64,000 nt of DNA from Lineus longissimus. Its lineage: Eukaryota; Nemertea; Pilidiophora; Heteronemertea; Lineidae. This document shows, piece by piece, positions 10,271 to 19,200 of the stretch. A program made the position numbers and the translations under genes. A model generated the notes under the pieces. That model was not told where the DNA came from, did no database searches, and worked only from the letters and a program-made list of their open reading frames with translations. The DNA lies in NCBI RefSeq assembly GCF_910592395.1, contig NC_088316.1:6388001-6452000 (forward strand), written 5' to 3'. Each line of letters opens with the position of its first letter. Position 1 is the first letter of the stretch.

Positions 10271-13200
10271 CTAAAACAATTCATTAAGAGTTTTGATGAG
10301 TAATCGATTTGAACGATGATAGTGCATTATGGCGGTCAAGTGCCATACTGTTCCATCGGAACATGGGCCAAAACCTTGAAGAGACTGATGCACCACAAGA
10401 TCGATGCTTCACGCTGGCTTATTTGGCCATGTGAACTCTTATTGTACCTTTATTGTATTCGCAGCTAACTTACAGGAAGATACACAATTATCATTTATGC
10501 TATCAACAAATTGTTAACAAATGAAACATGAGCACATCAAGATTTTTTAAACTCTGCAATAAAGCCGTCTTGGAACATGCTTAATTCAAATAGGGTATTG
10601 ACATCTCAATAGGCGGCGCTAGTTGTCACATGGATTATGTACACGTATCGAATGATGTCAAAACTAGGACAAAACTGACGTTTTGTCTCTGCCACAACAG
10701 TGCAATACCCAAGTAACAGTCAGCGTTTAGTACGGGTGGCTAGCCATGGTTAGATCCTTAAAGCAACTTTCCACAACTTAAGTAAGCGTGCCCTTAACTT
10801 ACCTTACACGCATTTCCTAGCTGATTAGAAACGGACCTCTTGCGTTTTCGGACGATGGTTGTGGCCAATGCGTATTCCAGCAGCGCACTAAACACAAAAC
10901 CTAGGCAAGCAGCAAGCCAGACATCCATCGCTTTGATGTAGGATACCTAAAAACCAGTTGAAATGAACCTACGGTTAATTTGATAAATTGGCAAGAGGGA
11001 CTACAATGTACAAGACTACCGAAGTCAATATGACGCCTTTCCCAAACACCTCATATCAATCTTGTATTTTTACAAAAGGCCTATAATACACGGCTCAATA
11101 ACCATTTGGAATTTGTAATCGAATTTGAAAATTTCCTATCACGTATAAATACATATATATATAGAACTTGATATAAATTTCAGCCTTGCCACAGATATAC
11201 AACTATCCCGGTACCAAAATCAAGTTAGTATCTACACGACTGTGTATAACTGAATACAGTATCTGTTTTCCTGGCCCACACGCGATTATGAACGGAGTAG
11301 CCCTCTATCGTGGTTGGACAGACCGGCTTCCAACTGCAAGCAACCACGTCCAAATCACACAGGTAGAACAATGCCACTGCCACTAATAAAACATGCGGTG
11401 TTGTATTAGGATTATAAAGGTAAATTATCCAGTTATTAAACCGTTTTAAATTGATACAAGGCAAATGATAACCATTACAATGAAAAGTTACACTGAGAAT
11501 AACAGTGAAAGGGTCGGGGTGCCAGCGAAAACGGACTGCAAAATTTTTTTCTTTTTTTGGGGGGGGCACCCATCCCTCGAGCAAAACGACATCCCGTATG
11601 CAAATCCCGTCTTCCCGAACTTTAACCGTCGTTGCACTGGTTATACGCTGGTGCCACCTGTTGGTGTCCACCGTAGCATCCACTACCCGTAATCACAAGT
11701 ACATTTGTAATTTTTTTTGTACCTGTGGCATTGACGAGTTGGCATTTGCACTCTGTGTTGTTATGGTAAGAACTGTTAGCACGCCCAACGAGACTCTGGC
11801 AGGGGCAGACTCGACATCTAGCCAGAAGGACACCCATGACACTATGACCACCAGGGCACTGGGGATGTACAGCTGAATAAGGTAGTAGATGAACTGTCGA
11901 TGGAGATGCACGTCCATTTGGATTCCACTCCAGTTGCCTGAAAATTTGTTTAAAAATACTCAACTTTTAATTTCACCACGTATAAATTCCTCCTTTTCGG
12001 ACACAAAATCGTTGATTCATGTAATAATAATGATAATGAAGAGACTTATACAGCGCTAAATTCAACAGGTTTCAGTCGCTCAAAGCGCTTCACATTATGA
12101 TTCCTAGCTATTGGTCTGATTCAAGCTCTGCTCTCTGGGAGTAGAGTAGATGCTGCAGCTAAATACAGCGCTCAGGACTAACATTCATAGTTTGCAATTG
12201 CTGCCAGCTAGTTACCCATTTACTCCTTGGTTGGTAGGGTAAAGTGCCTTGCTAAAGGACACAATGACGAAACAGCGGTGATTCTTCTGAGAATCGAACC
12301 CACGACCTCCTGATTATGAGCCCGGTGATCTAACCGCTATACGCCACTGATCTTCCTTGTACAATAAAAGGTTGAATCACAATGCGTTTCCTCAGCTGTT
12401 TCATAGCATGCCCTATGTTTTCTAAACTGCGAAAGTTCCTGAAAGGAACCTAAAAGCCTGCTTCCACATTATACGAATTTCGCAACGTGTCACATATCAT
12501 GCCTTTGTTTAATTCACATCACGTTTCCAACAAACAATGGCGCTGTGTGTGATACGAACTACTCTCTTTTACACTTTAAGAGGCTAGTCCTTGTAAACTT
12601 GGTAATACCACCCACTATTAATATTGGAAGGTCAAATATACCAATAATTGGCCCAATATAAAGCCTGATCGGTCAGACATTTATGTATACCACCTCTTAG
12701 TAATGACCACCATTGGAAATGTAAAATTCTAGTAGCCAATGGAACATAGAAGTGGGATGTGTTACCTGTTCATCTCTTAATGTGTAAAATCGAGGATATG
12801 GAAACAGGCCTTAAAAAGATCGTTCGTCTGCAGATTAGAATAATATATCCTTTACCTGGTCTGTATGCGCCTGTGTTGGTATAGTTACTGATGGTTGGAT
12901 CTCCCTCCATCAGAAACTTCGGTAACTCCATCTTCTTGTTATATAAAACAGGTTTGTCCTCAAACCACATATATACAAGGTCTGTACTGGGCAAGGAATC
13001 TGCAATATCAAAGAAAAATGGATTTTTTAGCTTGTATAATATAAGTGCAATAAACATCCTGAACAACCAGCGCTGTAGCAAAGCCTTAATAGCCCTGGGG
13101 ATCTTACACCAGTCCACGCAGGTCATAAAGGCTTTGACTTTTCTAAATATGCCATCAACTTGTTGATTTTCTACGCAAATCTCCAGAGGCGTAGCCTGGG

Positions 13201-16200
13201 TCGTTTACCTAAAAACAAGGGCCATTAACGATCAAATATTTATATCCTAAGGTCACTTGGAAAATAGAGGATGCGTCGCACCCCTGACCCCTCTGGATAT
13301 ATATATTTGTTTATTCCTCCTTAGATAAGAAGGGAAAATTTACAATGAATAGCATAAACGCTTATAAATGAAAGTTAAATGAAATGACATTGTGTACAAA
13401 GATTCCCAGGTTAAAATCACAGATAAAATTCTTAAGGTCAGTTTATACTCGCTCGCCGACCCACATGCGGAACGGAAATTTTAGTCGCCGCTCTCTCGCC
13501 TAAAGCTAGATTTACATTTATACGTTTTATAGCCCGTATATCGTATGCGTTTAACGCATCCGTCCAACGAAAATTTTTCAACACATGCTTAACCATTTTG
13601 CGCATTCACATATCTCCGACAACTGCATAAAACGGGTGCGTTTAAGCGCATACGTTGGTCGAATCCAACGCATCCGTGCTATCAGGTACGTGAACGGATA
13701 GAAATTCCTTTGAAATGACGTCATTTTGGGATATACTTTCCTTGAAGTCGACCCTTGTCTACGAAACCATGCCGAGGAAGACAGGGTTGAAGAAAAATTT
13801 CGTGGAGGACTTGGTGAACGCTGTCCGAGATCGTCCGTTCCTGTACAATCCGAAGCATGCTGATTACCACGATTCAAAAAAATGCTTTAATGCATGGGAA
13901 TCTATAGAAAAGTTTTGCCCTTAATAAAGCGCTCGATATTACGTATAAATGTGTATCGGAAACTCGGATGCTGGAAATGGAAACGTATCACGCATCCGTT
14001 TCAACGTATACATGTAAATCTAGCTTAAGACCCATGCGTAACCAGTGAAATGTGACATGCGGAACACGGAGAAAAGCTGACAACTCGCATTTTTTGCGCT
14101 TTACACCTGAAACGTTTGTAATCCGTTGGACATAACCCAGATTGAACTTTTTCCGCGAAGTCTACATTTATCGCCATGTCTTCGAGGAAGAAACAACCTG
14201 TTTCTACTACTGAAGATGAACGTTTGATCGAAGAGGTTCGGAAATATCCAAAGCTCTACAATAGCTCTCTGTCCGAGTACAGGGATCATGGCAGATGCGA
14301 GGGGAGCTGGGTGTCCATTGGTCATCAATTTGATGACAGACCGTCACTGGAAAGACATGGAAGAGAGGTGGAAATACCTGAGAGATAAGTACACAAAGCT
14401 GAAAAAGTCTGTTGAAGGTGGTCGAAGCGGTGACCCTGGAGGCAAAAAGATGAAATGGAAACTTTTACATGTATAAGAGGAATTGAAGCGTAACAAAAAC
14501 GCGTCCGAAACACGCTAGCCGGATCCGTCATTGCCTGGACGAAAGCGCGAGCATTGCGGTTTTAGTCGGACGATTGGTCCGCTCAAGTCGGCGTAGTGCG
14601 CGGACTACTCGCTTACCAAACCGAAACTGTGGGTTGGCGAGCGAGTATAAACTGGCCTTTATAAGATTGCGTGTACAGTCCTTCCAGAAAGTAAATGTCC
14701 ACAGGTTTTTTTAAATATCACAGAGATAGAATAAGACATGAATGCGGTTTTCAGCAGAGAATGGTATATCTAGTTGGTCATGTATCTGTTGTATTTGGAC
14801 CCAATTAATCCTGTCTCTTCATTATGTAACAGGCAATTTAAAAAATGTCCAAAAGTTCGTGCTAAATTATTTCATTTTGAAGATTAGTTTAAGCTCGCTA
14901 CAGGTGATTGTTTTTTTCATACAGCTGGTACCTTTGAGAACACCCGTCCATAGTCAGCAATGCAGTCAGTCAGGGTCTTTCTGGCCAACATGCATGCAAA
15001 ATTGAATAAAATCTTAAGAATCTTGTTATAATCTTATCTGGATTTTTGACCAGTGGTGGGATAGTAGCTGCTCGGGTATGACTTAGCATCCATTGCCACC
15101 TATCCTAAGCTAAATGAACTGATATCGCTGAATTATGTATTTCTTGTGTCGGCATTTTTCTCGCCGAGATATATTTTTCAGATAGATTTGACATGGATGT
15201 GGTTTACAATATTATTCGATAGATCAACAAATACAAAGTTCTTAATTTTGTAGCTAAATGGACCTAGAGTGCCGTCATAGATATAGAACACAAGAAATAA
15301 TGCTAAAGTCAAATGTCGAGCTAGAGATTACGGAGAAGTATCAAGCCCCTGTATAAATACAAAATGTAAGCAATAAAAAGTTCATTTTGACATAATGAGG
15401 GCAATTCAACTTAAAAATCCGATCCCTATCGTACGATAGGTCATAATTAAAGTGCTTCAAACGGAACAAATGTGTGTGTTTCCTGCTGATTTACAGTTTT
15501 TCTTGCCAAAAATACATTTTGACTTCAAGCATTTTTATACATTGATAAACCCACTGATAAACCTCGATTCCCACTCGCTGAAATTTGGACTAAGATTATT
15601 TTGCTTCAGCAACAGGTTAAGATAACCACGGAGTCAATGGGATTGACTACATGCGCAGGTATCGACATCTATCCTTTGCACAAGGAACTGAAATCACTGC
15701 GGTCTCACTCGCCAGGACAACAATACCATTGAGACAGATTTGTCTTCCAGCTAAAACGCGAGCATAGCAAAATACAATCGTCTACTTACAACTTTCTATG
15801 TACAATGAACACTTCTGGTCATCCATCGGATAATTTTCGAACTGCATGGGACACGCTAACTCGATGCTGAGTCTGGAACAAAATTAAACAAAGTAAAGGT
15901 CAAGTTAACGTGTTTCTTCCAGGTGTCGTTTTTAACGTCACTTCAGCACGCGGGGAAACCATGTTTTATTTCAGCTGGAAATGCAGTGGGGCACTTCGAA
16001 GCATCTGTTAACATCTTATTGCTAAGAGGCTGTTATTTGCATGAAGAGAATTGCTCGCCTAATGACTTTTGCAGGGGCGTAGGAGGGGGAGGGGAGCAGG
16101 GGACAGGGGGAGTAGGAAATGCCCGCGTAGGTCACCAAAAATGTGTTGTGACCATGAATAAAGCCGAAGAATTTCAAAACGTGTGTACATTTTGCCCCCT

Positions 16201-19200
16201 CCCCCTCCCCGCCCAAAAAGCTTGCTATGCCCCCGAAGTTTGGCCTCGGATTTCCTAACCCAACCAAAAAATGATGGTCGATGATCCTGTTTGGTGATAT
16301 TGCGGTCCTACTGGAACCATTTTTGTAAGAAAAACCCACATTTCTCATGCCCAGGTTGTCCCTTTAAAGTACCCTGAAAAGAAAGGAGTATGTACCGTAT
16401 GCTAAACGTGATCCTGCCGTTCCTCTCGAGATACATGGCCCTGGTCTGGGACAAGACCGTGTGAATCTTCACCGACTTCGCCGAGGGGAAGTAGGGGTCC
16501 GGTTGCCAGAAGTCATCAATGAGGTCCCCGTGGATGGACATGGTGCCATTGAAGAGATCCTTCAGCCTGGCATCCATCCATTCTTGACGTAAATATACAT
16601 CCTCCACCATTTGCTGCACGGGAGAAAACATCATTAATTAAACCGATCTTATCCCGGATTTCTAGATGTATTGCGACTTTGTCCTCATGAGACCAAATGG
16701 GATGAAGAGAAATTATGATTAAACACCACTGAATCTAACAATGGGACAAGACCAGTGTAATATGAAATGTTATCCACTAGAAAAGGTTCAGGGGAACAAA
16801 CGATGCAAGATGCTGCAATATAGTGATTGGTTCCATCCATTGTATTCGTCAAACATTATACCAGATTAATGACCTAAGTAGACATTGACTCCCTTTAAAT
16901 CGGGATCGATTGTCACAAGTCAACAAATCAAGGACAATTATCTAATTACTGACTATCACTCGTCCGACGAGAGTTCAATAGCATTTCAGGGTGTCTGACG
17001 CCTATTTGATCAGAGACCGTAAAATGCTAACTCGTCCAACTCACATTAAAATGATTAAATGGAGTATGAAATTACCGTGAAATCTCTGCTGGCTATAAAT
17101 TGTATCACACAGTGCCCAAAAAACACTGAACCACGATAGCTCAATAGTAAATCAGTGATCGGATCCCGTGTAACGTGTTTGTGTGTTTCCATTCTAGGGT
17201 GTTTACCCTTAGAGTTTGGGAACATTGAACGATAGGCATAGGCAGAAACTTTTTTTGTGTTTCCCCCTATTAAAACGGAATGGTCTCTCTAGCTCTCTAG
17301 TACTGTACGAGAACACTGAAATATCGGAACAAACAAAGATGTTTCATCGGCAATCTAAAGACCAATCAATGCAACTTTTTTCTGTACTTTTTTCATTCTT
17401 ATTTTATACGAGCCAGTAATAAGCAACTTACCAAAGAAGTACAAATTGTTTTCAAATTATTCTCTATTCTCATTTAGAATGGTCAGTAGTTGCAACACTT
17501 CTTTAGCAGCCCGTTGTACCAATGTCGTCTTGATGGACGGACACAGAGGAATGGACCGTCATACGGAAACACACACGCTCCAGAGAACGACAATACCTCT
17601 CGATCAGCCTTGCCGGTGGCCGAATGGTCAAAATCAATGACAATAACATCTTGCTGCCCCTAATGGACCGGAATATAATCTTCACCTCTTGGCATTTCTA
17701 TAATTTCCCCCCGTGTAAATGAATCACAGTCATGATCGAGCCACTGAGAGACCGTGATTTATTTCTTACCATGTTAATCTCGTCAATCGAGCTGATGCCA
17801 TTGATATATAACCCTACACGTACTATCGTCGCAGTATCTAGAAAGATAAAGAGAAAAACCTGATGATTTCCCAGTAGAAAATTTTAAGTCAAGAGTCTTC
17901 CAAATAAGTAGTCAGGTCAAGGCAATTTTCCTTTTGATTTCAAGAGGACTGATGGTGGTGGGCATAAAATACATATCTACATGTATTCATGAATATTGCT
18001 TGAATATTTTCCTTAGATTTCATCAAATCAAACCACAATACAACTGCTGAGATGGTCCCTTAAGATAATAACCTAAATTCTATTGACTCTTGAGAAAGTC
18101 CCTGGTCTCCCTGCATACCGAGATCAGCATGCATTTTCTCCTCGTCGGGATTAGATATATATATATGTATACAGTCATACATTACAATGAAAATGTACGG
18201 CATTGAACATGTTTAAAAGTATTATTAATCACAAGCTGTTCATCCTCTTTCAACTCCCCCTGACCCGCGTGTCGTGCGAGAAACCATTATTCAGACCTGT
18301 AAACAACTTTCTGTTGAGATAATCCACAGGTTATTGAAATAATGATCTTAAACATATTGGGCATAAAGCAACTGTTGAGGTGGTTCCTTTAAGCCCTTAA
18401 ATTCATAAACTGAATTCTCCTGACTCTTGAGAATCATATCCCCGGTCTGCAGACCGATCCCAGCATGCATTTTCTGCCCGCCGGAGCAGCAGTACAACAA
18501 GTAGCACGTCGAGTGTTCTTTTACTCTCTTTGAGTGGTGAGAAACAACATAATTAATCGCACTTGATCATGAACCACTCCATCAGATTGTAAAATTCCGT
18601 AATTTCGTCTAATGCGTGCAATGGGCAGAGTCTGCAATTTTTCTGAAATGAGGAACCTGAAGAACTTAGAATCCAGATGGCAGCGCCAGTACTGAATGGT
18701 ACACTTCCAGTGCGTTTTCCATTAAAATTAAGTTTTGTTGATTTTCTCCTCATCAAACTCATCAAAATAGAATTAAGGACCAATAAAACAACACTATTAG
18801 TGCTATTTCCCCATGTAGAGTAATTAAGGGATGAAATATTCAAAAATCATTGACCCTTTCTCATTACAACCATGGTCCACTTGCCTGCAGGGCCCCCATT
18901 GACAGGTTTTGTTGTGCAGGTTCTTCATTGAGATAACAGCGCCATCTGAGTTGGGCTTATGATGAAATGAAAGAATCAAGCCCGACACCCGACGCCCATC
19001 TACGCCCGGTCTGTAGATTATACCTTTGCAAAGGTTATCTTCAATCCACGATTGCAGGTCACGTTATGTAAATAAACGCACGTGGTCCACACATCGCATT
19101 TCAATACCAAGACGGGTATGGATTTTCCCGGGAATTTCATGCAGGAATTCGTCAGGTTGCATGCATTTGACACCTTGACTGGTCTGATGCACCGGCAATG

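Larger units (their letters stand above)
13435..14658. mobile_element. Outer PIF/Harbinger-like element with TTA target duplication
   Basis: A 1224 bp element. Its termini are AGGTCAGTTTATACTCGCTC at the left and, inverted, AGGCCAGTTTATACTCGCTC at the right, extending to about 31 bp through GCC(G/A)ACCCACA. It is flanked by TTA at 13432-13434 and 14659-14661, the target preference of PIF/Harbinger transposons. It holds a MADF-domain reading frame (14176-14476) and a second element (13504-14025). No DDE transposase is present, so it is non-autonomous. It lies in a receptor intron. Confidence 0.85.

Noticed and set aside
11225-11963. Overlapping open frames on both strands around the TM1/TM2 exon
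   Set aside because: They are other-frame shadows of the receptor exon or intron sequence next to it.
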